Origin: Nonomuraea guangzhouensis | GTDB taxonomy: Bacteria; Actinomycetota; Actinomycetes; Streptosporangiales; Streptosporangiaceae | Assembly (NCBI RefSeq): GCF_019396345.1 | Contig: NZ_JAHKRM010000049.1 | Coordinates: forward strand, 1-64,000 | Direction: 5' to 3' | Length of the DNA: 64,000 nucleotides | Notes under the pieces: model-generated | What the model saw: the letters and a program-made list of their open reading frames with translations, nothing else | Told to the model about the DNA's origin: nothing | The model's database searches: none | Position numbers and translations under genes: made by a program | In this document: positions 1 to 9,567 of the stretch, piece after piece | How positions within the stretch are numbered: position 1 is the stretch's first letter | Layout of the letters: each line of letters starts with the position of its first letter

Positions 1-31
1 CGCGCAGGAGTCGCTCGCGCGGGCGTCCGGC

Positions 32-37
32 TAGGGT
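32..37 (+). promoter_or_regulatory. Putative leaderless -10 box of the histidine kinase gene
   Basis: TAGGGT lies exactly 6 nt before the ATG at 44 and no Shine-Dalgarno sequence is present, so the transcript probably starts at or next to the start codon. No good -35 hexamer is visible in the few bases upstream. Confidence 0.45.
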
Positions 38-43
38 GCGCGC

Positions 44-1183
44 ATGGGTTCAGGACGGTCCGGGGTGCGATCCGGTGTTCGGGCTGGTGTCATCGACGGG
101 GCGGTCGCCGGTTGTGTGGCCGCGGCGCTGCTGGTCACCGGGTTGTCCGGGCAGCATTCCGGCACGGGCCTCGCGCTGCTCGGTTACGCGTTGCTGGTGG
201 TCGGCGGCCTGGCGCTGGCCGCGCGCCGCCGGGCTCCGGTCGTGGTTCTGGTCGTCACCGGGGTGTGCGCGGTGGGCTACCAGGCGGCCGGTTTCGACGT
301 GCCCGCGGTCGCGTACCTGTTCGCGGTGTACGCCGCCGTACGGGCGGGACACCGCGCCATCACGGTGGCGGCGAGCGTGGTCATGCTGGCCGCTCTCCCG
401 CTCGCGGCCCTGGCCTCGGGCCTGCACGACACCGGGGAGGCGTTCGCGCAGGCCCGAGGTGCCCTTGAGCTGGCCTGGCTGATCGCGGCCGGCGCCGCGG
501 GTGAGGCGCTGCGGCAGGCCGAGCGGCGGGCGGACGAAGCCGAGCGCAGCCGGGAGGAGACCGCGCGGCGGCGCGCGGATGAGGAGCGGCTGCGCATCGC
601 GCGGGAACTGCACGATTCGCTCACCCACCAGATCTCGATCATCAAAGTGCAGGCCGAAGTCGCCGTCCACGTGGCCCGCAGGCGCGGCGAACAGGTGCCG
701 GAGGCACTGCTGGCGATCCAGGAGGCCGGACGGGAGGCGACCCGGGAACTGCGGGCGACCTTGGAGGCGCTGCGCGATGACGACACGAGCCCGCCGCGCG
801 GGCTCGACCATGTCGCGGAGCTGGTGGAACGCGCTCGGACGAACGGCCTGAACGCGACGCTGACCATCGAAGGGCAACAGCATGACGTGCCGGCCGCGGT
901 GAGCCGGACCGTCTACCGGATCGTCCAGGAGTCACTCACCAACATCACCCGGCATGCCGCCGCCGCGACCGCGTCGGTCCGGATCGACTGCCGCCCGGAC
1001 ACCCTCGCGATACGCATCGATGACGACGGCAAGGCCACACCGGACGCCGCCCCGGTGCCCGGTGTCGGGCTGCTCGGGATGCGCGAACGAGTCACCGCCC
1101 TCGGCGGGCACCTACGCGCGCAGCCGCGCCGCGAGGGAGGCTTCACCGTCCAGGCCGAACTCCCCGTGGACCGGACGTCATGA
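44..1183 (+). CDS. NarL-type sensor histidine kinase
   Basis: A 379-residue membrane sensor kinase that phosphorylates the response regulator encoded just downstream. About five or six hydrophobic segments fill residues 13-155. A short coiled-coil linker rich in Arg/Glu (about 155-185) follows, then a HisKA_3 dimerisation box with the phospho-acceptor His190 in ARELHDSLTHQ, then a HATPase domain ending in the GVGLLGMRERV motif. There is no large extracellular loop, so the signal is probably sensed within or at the membrane. The stop overlaps the next start (ATGA), which indicates translational coupling. The family is clear; the stimulus is unknown. Confidence 0.9.
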   Translation: MGSGRSGVRSGVRAGVIDGAVAGCVAAALLVTGLSGQHSGTGLALLGYALLVVGGLALAARRRAPVVVLVVTGVCAVGYQAAGFDVPAVAYLFAVYAAVRAGHRAITVAASVVMLAALPLAALASGLHDTGEAFAQARGALELAWLIAAGAAGEALRQAERRADEAERSREETARRRADEERLRIARELHDSLTHQISIIKVQAEVAVHVARRRGEQVPEALLAIQEAGREATRELRATLEALRDDDTSPPRGLDHVAELVERARTNGLNATLTIEGQQHDVPAAVSRTVYRIVQESLTNITRHAAAATASVRIDCRPDTLAIRIDDDGKATPDAAPVPGVGLLGMRERVTALGGHLRAQPRREGGFTVQAELPVDRTS

Positions 1184-1842
1184 TCCGGGTCCTGCTGGTC
1201 GATGATCAGCCGCTCCTGCGCAGCGGATTTCGCGCGCTCCTCGATCTCGAGGAGGACATCGAGGTGGTCGCCGAGGCCGGCGACGGGATGGAGGGACTGA
1301 CGCTGGTCAGGAAACATCGGCCCGACGTCGCTCTCATCGACATCCAGATGCCGGTCCTCGACGGCATCGAGACGACCCGGCGCATCGCCGCAGACCCGGC
1401 CCTGGCCGGGGTACACGTCGTCATCCTGACCAACTACGGCTTCGACGAATACGTCTTCAACGCGCTGCGCGCCGGCGCGGCCGGCTTCCTCGTCAAGGAC
1501 ATCGTGCCCGAAGACTTCCTCCATGCCGTACGCGTCGCGGCACGTGGCGACGCGCTGCTCGCCCCGTCCATCACCCGCAAGCTCATCAACACCTACGTCA
1601 CCCAGCCGCTCCGCACCGGCACCGGGCCGGGACTGAAAGAACTCACCACCCGTGAACGCGAAGCCGTCGTCCTGGTCGCGCGGGGCCTGTCCAACGACGA
1701 GATCGCCGACCATATGGTGATCAGCCCGATGACCGCGAAAACCCACATCAACCGGGCCATGGCCAAGCTCCACACTCGAGATCGCGCCCAGCTCGTCGTC
1801 CTCGCCTACGAATCCGGCCTGGTAGCGCCGCACGACTCCTGA
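1180..1842 (+). CDS. NarL/FixJ-family response regulator
   Basis: A 220-residue DNA-binding response regulator. The receiver domain (residues 1-120) has the acidic pair DD at the N-terminus, phospho-acceptor Asp54 in LIDIQMPVLDG and a conserved Lys in FLVKD. The C-terminal LuxR-type helix-turn-helix begins at about residue 150 (LTTREREAVVLVARGLSNDEIA). The start overlaps the kinase stop by 4 nt, so the two form a two-component operon. Its targets cannot be inferred from the window. Confidence 0.92.
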   Translation: MIRVLLVDDQPLLRSGFRALLDLEEDIEVVAEAGDGMEGLTLVRKHRPDVALIDIQMPVLDGIETTRRIAADPALAGVHVVILTNYGFDEYVFNALRAGAAGFLVKDIVPEDFLHAVRVAARGDALLAPSITRKLINTYVTQPLRTGTGPGLKELTTREREAVVLVARGLSNDEIADHMVISPMTAKTHINRAMAKLHTRDRAQLVVLAYESGLVAPHDS

Positions 1843-2089
1843 GCTGCGCGACGCCAGCAAGAGCGCCCTAGACGTCACGGGACAGGCAGCGGTCGTGCAG
1901 GACCTGAGAGGCCGTCAGCTCTTGGTGCTGTGCAACGCCGATGACAGTCTGCAGACCGCCCTACGGGACGCACCCGCGCGTTGCTACCCGGGGTCAAGAC
2001 GCCGGCCGTGGCGGGGCGGCGGGAGGGGTCGGGCGATCCCGATCAGCGGCCGGCCGGGCGTTCTGGAGCCGGAGTGGCGGTGAATCGGG

Positions 2090-2992
2090 TCACCTGACGG
2101 CGGACGGGATGATGTCGATGGCCTCGATCGACACGGCGGGGCGGAAGGTCAGGAACGGACGCTCGTCGGTGTCGTTCAAGTCGGTCGTGACGACCTGCTC
2201 AGGCGAAGATCCCGGACGCACGACCCGGCCGCCGGTGATGGCGAGGTAGCCGCTGAAGTTGCGCCTGGTGAAGCGGCGCTCGCTTCCGGTCGGGACGTCG
2301 ATCGCGATGAGGGGGCTCTCGTCGTCGGGCTCCGGGTAGACGATGAGTTCGCGGTCGGACGTCCAGACGGAGTGCGCGCCGGGTAGGGCGACCCGATCCT
2401 CGTGGACGCCGATCACCTTGCCGGAAAGGTCGAGGACGACGGTGGTGATGATGTCGTCCAGCGTCAGATAGGTGGCGGCGAGGAGTCGCCCGTCCGGGGA
2501 CCAGCTGATGGCGTCTTCCTGCCAGTAGCCCTCGGCCGACCAGAGCGGCTGCCGGGCGCCGGTGGCGGTCTCGATCAGCACGATGCCGGCGATGTCGTCG
2601 CCCACGCCGGGGATTCCGGGTCCGTTCGACAGGTCGGCCAGGACGGCGATCCGGCTGCCGTCCGGTGAGAGCGCCGCCCGCACGGAATCGTCCGAGACGA
2701 ACTCCTGCCGCGCTCCGGTGGCGAGCGTGTGCAGCACCACCCGCATGGGTCCGGCGCCGTCGTCCTGCCGCGACAGGAACACCAGCCGGGTCCCGTCGGA
2801 CGACAGCGACACCGTGTTGCGGGAGAGGTGGGCCGGGAGCCCCGGGACGGTCACGAACTCGTCGCTGTCGGCGTCCAGCACGAACACGGCGTCCCGATCG
2901 AGGCCATGAGCCGCGACGACCATCCGAGCCGCCCGCACCGGCCGTGCAGCCGGCACGTCGAATGCGATCTCCCACGACCGGTGGACGACCAC
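2090..2992 (-). CDS. WD40/TolB-like beta-propeller protein
   Basis: About 300 residues with recurring propeller strands of the PD40/WD40-like type: LSSDGTRLVFLSR, LSPDGSRIAVLADL and WSPDGRLLAATYL, each about 40-50 residues apart. No signal peptide or membrane segment is seen, so it is probably cytoplasmic. The GTG at 2992 is preceded by GGGAGG; a TTG four codons upstream is the alternative. It is convergent with the two-component operon and divergent from the giant secreted protein gene, with 140 bp between them. The function is not recognisable beyond the fold. Confidence 0.7.
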   Translation of the reverse strand: MVVHRSWEIAFDVPAARPVRAARMVVAAHGLDRDAVFVLDADSDEFVTVPGLPAHLSRNTVSLSSDGTRLVFLSRQDDGAGPMRVVLHTLATGARQEFVSDDSVRAALSPDGSRIAVLADLSNGPGIPGVGDDIAGIVLIETATGARQPLWSAEGYWQEDAISWSPDGRLLAATYLTLDDIITTVVLDLSGKVIGVHEDRVALPGAHSVWTSDRELIVYPEPDDESPLIAIDVPTGSERRFTRRNFSGYLAITGGRVVRPGSSPEQVVTTDLNDTDERPFLTFRPAVSIEAIDIIPSAVR

Positions 2993-3132
2993 GGTACCTC
3001 CCAAGAGCTGATCCGAACCGCAGCCTAGTCAATGATCACGGAACGTGGTGATTCGAGATCTGCCGCAAGCCGATCTTCATGGTGTACGTTCCCCGCTGCG
3101 ATCTTTATGCCCTATTTATCCGAGGTGAGTGC

Positions 3133-6100
3133 ATGCGGCGTCTCTGCGTAATCATGGTGGGTGTGCTCGTGGCGTCCTTATTAGGACCCGTCCACGAGAC
3201 ATTGACCGCCAGAATGGCGGCAGCGGCGGCGGCGGTGAACGCAGCCGCCCCCCCCTGCCCCCCGAACAGCGACGACTGGTCGAACGCCGGCAGAGGTGAC
3301 AAACGCTGCGTGTTCAACGCCATGTACGCCACCCGCCGCCGCATCAACAGCAGCTGCTTGACCGCCCGTCCCGCGCTCGGCACCTACATCTACCAGCAGC
3401 CCAACGAGTGCAGCGCCGGCGGCGGCATCGAGGCCATCGGGCAGGGCCGTGCCATCAAGTACCTGAACGACCACCTCGGCGTCCGGCCGCCCGCACAGCC
3501 CGGCGCGATCATCAACCCGGACGTCCAGTGGGAGACGTACCTCAACAACGGCCGCGATCGGCCCGACATCGTCTACTACGACCGGATCGGCACCAGCTTC
3601 GCCGAGGTGGTCGAGGCCAAGGTCAAGGGCAACCCGGACTATGAGGGCTGGGGACGCCAGGTCGGCCGGTACGTCGCGGCGATCGCCGCCAACGGCGTCA
3701 ACGGCGTCCGCGCCGGGTCGGTCCTCGACCGCTGGGGCGGGTACGAGGACTGGTTCCAGGTCTACGGCAAGGGAAAGACGTGCCCGCTCAGTGGCGGCGA
3801 CAAGGGATACCAGCTGTCCACCTACAGGGCCACCTCGCCGGCCTCCGGCCTCCTGGACATCCGGGAGGTGAAGAAGGAGCGCAAGTGCGAGAGGCAGAAG
3901 GACCCGGCGGATCCCAACAGCCCGCCCGCCAAGATCCCCAACGTGGACGAGGACGACGACGACTTCAAGTGGGACCCCCCGGACTACCTTCTGCCGCTGA
4001 TCAGGGGCATCCGGACCGTCGGTCCGACCACGCTCGCCCAGGACATCGGCGCCTATGGCAGCGTCGAACTCGCCGCGGCCGAGCTGACCGCTGAGATCGA
4101 GCTGTTCCTCGCCAGCCAGGCGGGCAGGGCGTTCCTGATCGACGCCGGATTCATCACGGCCGAGGCGGCGCTGGCGTTCGGCATTGTGGGGCTGGTCGGC
4201 CTCATCCTGTGGTGGTATTTCAGCCACCACGGCAGTCTGGTGAAGGGCGAACCGCACTTCACCACCCCGGACAGACTGGGCTACGACCTGCAGTCCGTCG
4301 GCGAGTTCATCCTCGCCCAGTCCGACAGGTGGAACCTGGAGATCCAGGGCCGGCTCAGCCCCGCCAGTGGCGGCAGGGACGTTTCGGTGATGTTCGACGC
4401 CGCGATGGAGGCCGGTGACCACCTGGTCGAGTTCCACGAGGACGACCTGTACATCGACAACCAGAAGCGCACGCTCGAGACCGGCAAGCTTCTCCACCTG
4501 GGCAAGAACGCGTTCATCCTGCGCAAGGACGACAAGTGGGCCGTCATGTTCGACGGCGTGGCCGGCCCTGCCCTGTCCTGGAGGAGGGGAGCCGCGAGCC
4601 TCTACGTGCCGCCGACCCCCGACAGTGACCTCGTGGGCCTGCTCGGCAACGCCGACGGCGACCCGAAGAACGACCTGCGTCTGCGGGACGGCACCCAGCT
4701 GCCCGCCAACGCCTCGCCGACCGTGCTGCACAGCAGCTTCGCCGACTCCTGGCGGATCGACGACAACGAGTCGCTGTTCACCTACGGTCCGGGCCAGAGC
4801 ACCGCGACCTTCACGAACAAGCAGTTCCCCGCCAAGATCGTCTCGGTCGCCGACCTGACGCCCGAGCAGGTCCAGCTGGCGACCACTCAGTGTGAGGCGA
4901 ACGGCGTCCCGGCGGGCCTCCAGTTCAACGACTGCATCCTGGACATCGCGCTCACGGCGGACACCTCGTTCGCGAAGGCCGCCGCCGAGCAGACGAAAGC
5001 CATCCTCGACCCGACGGCGCAGGCCGTCAACGAGAACGGCGACCTGGCGATCGACTTCCAGGGGGCGCTCAGCTCGAACGTGCGGCCGTCGCGGGTGTCG
5101 ACTGATCCGGCGGTGAGCACGTTCGCCGGGCCGTTCAGCGGGGCGGATTCGTACCGGTTCTACGCGCAGTCGCTACCGTCTCACAAGAGCGGGACGCTGG
5201 GCTTCGACCTGCTGGCCGTCGGCGACTGGGCGTCCGACCCCGACACCGAGACGGTCCAGGTCGAGACCGACCGCGGCACCCCGTACACGATCACGCCGAG
5301 CACGCTGACGCCCGTCGCGACCGGGAAACTGGCGACCGGCCTGCCGTGGGCCAAGTACCGGATCACGATGCCGGTCACCCACAACAAGAGCCAGATCGAG
5401 TTCAAGACCACGGCCACCGGGGTGGCGGGCATCTCGAACCAGGCGTTCGGCATCGACAACGTCAACCTCGACCTGGATGTCACGCCGCCACAGACGTTCA
5501 CGGTGTCGCTGCCGTTCACGGCCTCGGACGGCGTCCCGGCCGCGGGAGCGGGCAACCTGGAGAGCGAGGTCGCGCGCGACGAGTACCAGTTCACGCTGGG
5601 CCAGCCGGGTTCGATCTTCGTTGACGCGCAGGAGTGCCCGGGGCTCTGGTTCAACTGGGAGCTGTTCAACGCCGCGGGCGCGAGCGTCGCCACCAACTCT
5701 CTGTGCGGTGGCAAGCGCCTCGACGGCCTCGCGGCGGGCGCGTACCGGCTACGCGTTTCACCGCACGAGGACGAGTTCGGCGCCTACAAGCTCAGCGTGG
5801 GCACGATCGCGCCCGACGTCGTCAAGACCGCGGCGATCGGCGGGCCGAAGGTATCGCTGGCGACCACCCAGCCGGGCCAGTACGGCACCTGGACGTTCGC
5901 CGGAACAGCCGGCCAGAAGGTCTCCTTCGAGTTCACCGACGGCACCCTGAGTTCGAGCGCCGACGCCACCCTGCGGGTGAAGCGACCCGACGGGACCGTC
6001 CTGGCGTCGCAGAGTTGCGGCAAGACCTGCTTCATCGACACCGAGACCCTGCCCGTCACCGGCACCTACTCGGTGGTGTGGGATCCGAAGGACGCCAAGA

Positions 6101-8703
6101 CCGGCTCGCTCGCGTTGCAACTGTTCGAGGTGACCGACCTCACCGGGACGGTCGCGCTCGGAGCGCCCTCCACACTGACGAGCACGGTTCCCGGACAGGA
6201 CGCGTACTGGTCGTTCGCCGGTAAGGCCGGGCAGCGGATCGCGTTCGGGGTCAGCGGGCTGACCAGCTCCGCCTACGCCTCGGTCCGCAAACCGGACGGA
6301 ACGCCGCTGTACGGCTCCACCTACTGCTCGACGGCCTGCGCCTTCAACACCATCACGCTTCCCGCGGACGGCACCTACACGATCATCGTCGATCCGACCG
6401 TCGCGCGGCCGGGGCCGATGACGGCAGGGGTGATCGCGGGCGATGTCACCGGCTCCCTGACCGTCGGCGGGGCACCGGTCAAGCTGACCACCACCGGGCC
6501 GGGGCAGAACGCCACCTGGTCGTTCGCCGGGACGGCCGGTCAGCGCATCGCGTTCGCCTTTACGGGCGGGACGTGGGACAACAACGGGTACGCGCGCGCG
6601 TCGGTGCGCAACCCAGATGGAACGGACCTGTTCAAGCCGGCCTACTGCAAGGCGTCGTGCACGTTCGACACGGTCACGCTGCCGGTGACCGGAACGTACA
6701 CGGTGGTCGCCGACCCGTACGGGGCGGCCGTGGGCTCGATCTCCGCGCAGGTCGTCGCGGGCGACGTCACCGGCTCCCTGACGGCCGGCGGGGCACCGGT
6801 CAAGCTGACCACCACCGGGCCGGGGCAGAAGGCCACCTGGTCGTTCGCCGGGACGGCCGGTCAGCGCATCGCGTTCGTCCTGACGGGCGGGACGTGGGAC
6901 AACAACGGGTACGCACGTGCGTCGGTGCGTAACCCCGACGGATCGGACCTGTTCAAGCCGGTCTACTGCCAGCCGTCGTGCGCGTTCGACACCTCCACGC
7001 TGCCGGAGACCGGAACGTACACGGTGGTCGCCGACCCGTACGGAACGGCCGTGGGCTCGATCTCGGCGCAGGTCGTCGCGGGCGACGTCACCGGGACGCT
7101 CACGCCGGGCGGCGCCGCGGTCAAGCTGACCACCACCGAGCCGGGGCAGAACCCGACCTGGTCGTTGGCCGGAAAGGCCGGGCAGCGGATCTCGATCACG
7201 ATCTCGGGCGGAACGTTCACCGGCGCGCAGGCGTCGGTGCTCGGACCGGACGGCTCGGTCTTCCTGCCGAAGAAGTCCTGCTCCACCTCCTGTTTCTTCG
7301 ACGCGACCGTACTGCCGGCGGACGGCACCTACCAGGTGGTGGTCGACCCGTCCGGCATCTACACCGGCTCGGCCTCCGCCCAGGTGACCCTCGTGTCGCA
7401 GGACGTGGCGGCGCAGGTCACCGTCGGGGGGCCGGCGTCCACGCTGACGACCACGATCGCCGGACAGCACGGTGTGTGGACGTTCGCCGGGACCGAGGGC
7501 CAGCAGGTGTCGTTCAACTTCACCGGTTCGACGTTCACCGCCAGCTCGGACATCAAGGTCAAGGTCAAGAAGCCGGACGGAACCGACCTGGTCGCCGACA
7601 CCCGCTGCGGCGTCAACTGCCTGCTCGAGCCGACCGAGCTGCCGGTGACCGGTACGTACACGGTCGAGCTCAACCCGCAGAACGCCAAGACGGGTTCGCT
7701 GGCCCTGCAGCTCTACACGGTGACTCACCTGACCGGCAGCGTCATCGTCGGCGGCGCCGCGTCCAGTCTCACGACGACGACGCCGGGCCAGAACGGAACC
7801 TGGTCCTTCTCCGGTACCTCGGGTCAGCTGGTCTCGTTCAACTTCACGGATGCGAGTTTCGCCAGTGCGACCGGCGCTCGGGTGACGGTGAAGAAGCCCG
7901 ACGGAACCGTGCTGGTGGCGGCCACTTACTGCGGTCGTAACTGCTTCCTGGAACCGGTTGCTCTCCCGGTGGCGGGTACGTACACGGTGGAATTCGACCC
8001 GCAGGAGGGGAATGTCGGAAAGCTGACCGCTCAGCTCTACACGGTGACTCACTTGAGCGGCAACGTCACGGTCGGCGGCGCCGCCTCCAGCCTCACGACG
8101 ACGACGCCGGGCCAGAACGGAACCTGGTCCCTCTCGGGTACCTCGGGTCAGCTGGTCTCGTTCAACTTCACGGATGCGAATTTCGCCAATTCGACCGGCG
8201 CTCGGGTGACGGTGAAGAAGCCCGACGGAACCGTGCTGGTGGCGGCCACCTACTGTGGCACCAACTGCTTCATCGACCCGGTGGCACTGCCGGCCACAGG
8301 CACCTACACCGTCGAATTCAACCCGCGAGACGAACAGGTCGGCAAGCTGACGCTGAGGACCTACTCGGTCGCCGACCTCTCTCCGGTGAGCATCACCGTC
8401 GGTGGTGCCACCTCGACCCTGACCACCAAGACCCCAGGCCAGAACGGAACCTGGACCTTCAACGGCACCGCCAACCAGAAGGTGACCTTCACCTTCACCA
8501 ACTCCAGTTTCGGCAGCTCTATCGACGCCCAGGTATCGGTGAAGAAGCCTGACGGCACCGCATTGGGCTCCACCATCTATTGCGGCCGCAACTGCACCAT
8601 CTCCGCGACGACTCTGCCCGCCACGGGCACCTACACCATCCTCTTCGACCCCAAGGCCGAAAAGACCGGCGCCCTGACCGTCAAACTCGCATCGGCGAGC
8701 TAG
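3133..8703 (+). CDS. Giant secreted protein: nuclease-like region, VWD domain, nine Cys-paired repeats
   Basis: The product is 1856 residues. The ATG at 3133 follows GAGGTGAG and begins a Sec-type signal peptide (MRRLCVIMVGVLVASLLG); an upstream ATG at 3079 would bury it. Residues 141-180 resemble a PD-(D/E)XK nuclease core: RPDIVYYD (Asp145), EVVEAK (Glu161, Lys163) and QVGRY (Gln176, Tyr180). A hydrophobic segment with an IVGLVGLILWWYF core follows at about 348-366. Residues about 371-540 match a von Willebrand type D domain, from GEPHFTTPDRLGYDL to GLLGNADGDPKNDLRL. A jelly-roll-like stretch is followed by nine repeats of about 107 residues, each with a C-x3-C pair. A surface or secreted role is likely; a toxin role is only inference. 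Confidence 0.8.
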   Translation: MRRLCVIMVGVLVASLLGPVHETLTARMAAAAAAVNAAAPPCPPNSDDWSNAGRGDKRCVFNAMYATRRRINSSCLTARPALGTYIYQQPNECSAGGGIEAIGQGRAIKYLNDHLGVRPPAQPGAIINPDVQWETYLNNGRDRPDIVYYDRIGTSFAEVVEAKVKGNPDYEGWGRQVGRYVAAIAANGVNGVRAGSVLDRWGGYEDWFQVYGKGKTCPLSGGDKGYQLSTYRATSPASGLLDIREVKKERKCERQKDPADPNSPPAKIPNVDEDDDDFKWDPPDYLLPLIRGIRTVGPTTLAQDIGAYGSVELAAAELTAEIELFLASQAGRAFLIDAGFITAEAALAFGIVGLVGLILWWYFSHHGSLVKGEPHFTTPDRLGYDLQSVGEFILAQSDRWNLEIQGRLSPASGGRDVSVMFDAAMEAGDHLVEFHEDDLYIDNQKRTLETGKLLHLGKNAFILRKDDKWAVMFDGVAGPALSWRRGAASLYVPPTPDSDLVGLLGNADGDPKNDLRLRDGTQLPANASPTVLHSSFADSWRIDDNESLFTYGPGQSTATFTNKQFPAKIVSVADLTPEQVQLATTQCEANGVPAGLQFNDCILDIALTADTSFAKAAAEQTKAILDPTAQAVNENGDLAIDFQGALSSNVRPSRVSTDPAVSTFAGPFSGADSYRFYAQSLPSHKSGTLGFDLLAVGDWASDPDTETVQVETDRGTPYTITPSTLTPVATGKLATGLPWAKYRITMPVTHNKSQIEFKTTATGVAGISNQAFGIDNVNLDLDVTPPQTFTVSLPFTASDGVPAAGAGNLESEVARDEYQFTLGQPGSIFVDAQECPGLWFNWELFNAAGASVATNSLCGGKRLDGLAAGAYRLRVSPHEDEFGAYKLSVGTIAPDVVKTAAIGGPKVSLATTQPGQYGTWTFAGTAGQKVSFEFTDGTLSSSADATLRVKRPDGTVLASQSCGKTCFIDTETLPVTGTYSVVWDPKDAKTGSLALQLFEVTDLTGTVALGAPSTLTSTVPGQDAYWSFAGKAGQRIAFGVSGLTSSAYASVRKPDGTPLYGSTYCSTACAFNTITLPADGTYTIIVDPTVARPGPMTAGVIAGDVTGSLTVGGAPVKLTTTGPGQNATWSFAGTAGQRIAFAFTGGTWDNNGYARASVRNPDGTDLFKPAYCKASCTFDTVTLPVTGTYTVVADPYGAAVGSISAQVVAGDVTGSLTAGGAPVKLTTTGPGQKATWSFAGTAGQRIAFVLTGGTWDNNGYARASVRNPDGSDLFKPVYCQPSCAFDTSTLPETGTYTVVADPYGTAVGSISAQVVAGDVTGTLTPGGAAVKLTTTEPGQNPTWSLAGKAGQRISITISGGTFTGAQASVLGPDGSVFLPKKSCSTSCFFDATVLPADGTYQVVVDPSGIYTGSASAQVTLVSQDVAAQVTVGGPASTLTTTIAGQHGVWTFAGTEGQQVSFNFTGSTFTASSDIKVKVKKPDGTDLVADTRCGVNCLLEPTELPVTGTYTVELNPQNAKTGSLALQLYTVTHLTGSVIVGGAASSLTTTTPGQNGTWSFSGTSGQLVSFNFTDASFASATGARVTVKKPDGTVLVAATYCGRNCFLEPVALPVAGTYTVEFDPQEGNVGKLTAQLYTVTHLSGNVTVGGAASSLTTTTPGQNGTWSLSGTSGQLVSFNFTDANFANSTGARVTVKKPDGTVLVAATYCGTNCFIDPVALPATGTYTVEFNPRDEQVGKLTLRTYSVADLSPVSITVGGATSTLTTKTPGQNGTWTFNGTANQKVTFTFTNSSFGSSIDAQVSVKKPDGTALGSTIYCGRNCTISATTLPATGTYTILFDPKAEKTGALTVKLASAS
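5827..8700 (+). repeat. Nine tandem protein repeats of about 105-109 residues
   Basis: Each unit follows the plan VGG-x-x-x-x-LTTT-x-PGQ, then W-[TS]-[FL]-x-G, a KPDGT-like turn, a C-x3-C pair, LP-x-[TD]GTY and a closing strand. Units 3 and 4 (periodicity 321 bp) and units 7 and 8 (324 bp) are nearly identical at the DNA level, which suggests recent duplication. The fold resembles bacterial pre-peptidase or Ig-like beta-sandwich repeats. Confidence 0.85.
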
Positions 8704-8718
8704 AGCGGTACGACGAAC

Positions 8719-8764
8719 CGGCGGCGTGGGTTCGGTGGTGAAAGCCACTGAACCCACGCCGCCG
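8719..8764 (+). terminator. Strong 20-bp hairpin after the giant secreted protein gene
   Basis: Two 20-nt arms (8719-8738 and 8745-8764) pair with a single G-T mismatch around a 6-nt loop. It sits 15 nt after the stop codon at 8703. There is no U-tract, as is common in GC-rich actinobacteria. Confidence 0.8.
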
Positions 8765-8876
8765 TGGCGTCCCCGCGATCTCTGTTGCGCTTCGATCACG
8801 ATTGTTAGAATTTGTATAACTCTCTTGCATGACGCCAGATGATCAACGGAGTCAAGTTTCGGAGAGAGGACACCTC

Positions 8877-9545
8877 ATGCACTTAGCCGCAGCCCGGGCC
8901 GCTCTGAGTGGTGCCACTGTCGTCTGCGCGATGCTCCTCACCGCCCTTCCCGCGACTGCCTCCGCCGCACCGGCCCCCGCCACCCAGGCCGCCGCGACCC
9001 AGGCCGGAATCGACCGCGGAGTGCTGCTGGCCAAGGCGGACCAGCCCCAGGCCGGCGAGGCGTACGGGGACCCATGGGTCAACCCGTACTTCGAGCCCGG
9101 CGTCACTGGCCCAAGCTGCTGGGACTACGGGCGCAATACCCGTGCGACCGCGGGCATCAGCGCCAGGTTCTCCACGCCGACATGGTTCCACTCCTACAAC
9201 GACGTCTGGGTCTTCTCCAACTCGGACGACGCGGCGGCCTTCGAGCGGCAGTGGCGGGCCGATCTGACCACCTGCGTTGACCGCAACCGCCCGGCCGAGA
9301 CCGGCATGACGGTCCACGACATCACCAAGGTCGGCGAGACGGACGGCGTGGACATCCTGCGCATCACCGAGGCCGTCAACCCGTACTCCACCATCACCCA
9401 CTTCTTCTGGGTCGCCGTGGTCCGCCAGGGTCGCGCAGTGTACGCCGTCCAGCTCCTCGACTACCGGAACGGCGAGCCGCAGCCCATGAGCTTCGACAAC
9501 ACCGTCGCCAAGATCAAGGCCAAGCTGGCCGCGTACTACCCCTGA
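8877..9545 (+). CDS. Small secreted protein of unknown function
   Basis: A 222-residue protein with an N-terminal Sec signal peptide (hydrophobic core GATVVCAMLLTALPATASA). The ATG at 8877 follows GGAGAGAGGA, so I prefer it to the ATG at 8829. The mature part has two isolated cysteines (in PSCWDYG and TTCVDRN) that may form a disulfide. The stretch VWVFSNSDDAAAFERQW loosely resembles the extracellular sensor domain of mycobacterial PknH, but I would not assign the family from that. It stands alone between a terminator hairpin and a convergent deaminase gene. Confidence 0.75.
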   Translation: MHLAAARAALSGATVVCAMLLTALPATASAAPAPATQAAATQAGIDRGVLLAKADQPQAGEAYGDPWVNPYFEPGVTGPSCWDYGRNTRATAGISARFSTPTWFHSYNDVWVFSNSDDAAAFERQWRADLTTCVDRNRPAETGMTVHDITKVGETDGVDILRITEAVNPYSTITHFFWVAVVRQGRAVYAVQLLDYRNGEPQPMSFDNTVAKIKAKLAAYYP

Positions 9546-9567
9546 TGCCGCGTAGTCGTCTGGGGTG

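Noticed and set aside
1895..2083. A 62-codon frame between the response regulator and the propeller gene
   Set aside because: Arg/Gly-rich translation, no ribosome binding site and no homology I can recognise; the gap is probably only a convergent intergenic region.
3079..3081. ATG 3079 as start of the giant secreted protein
   Set aside because: It would place 18 residues, several polar or charged, before the signal peptide; ATG 3133 has a good ribosome binding site.
5758..8799. A 1013-codon open frame on the minus strand opposite the repeat region
   Set aside because: It is a by-product of GC-rich repeats on the coding strand. Its translation is Arg/Gly-rich with no recognisable domain, and the plus strand encodes a clear repeat protein.
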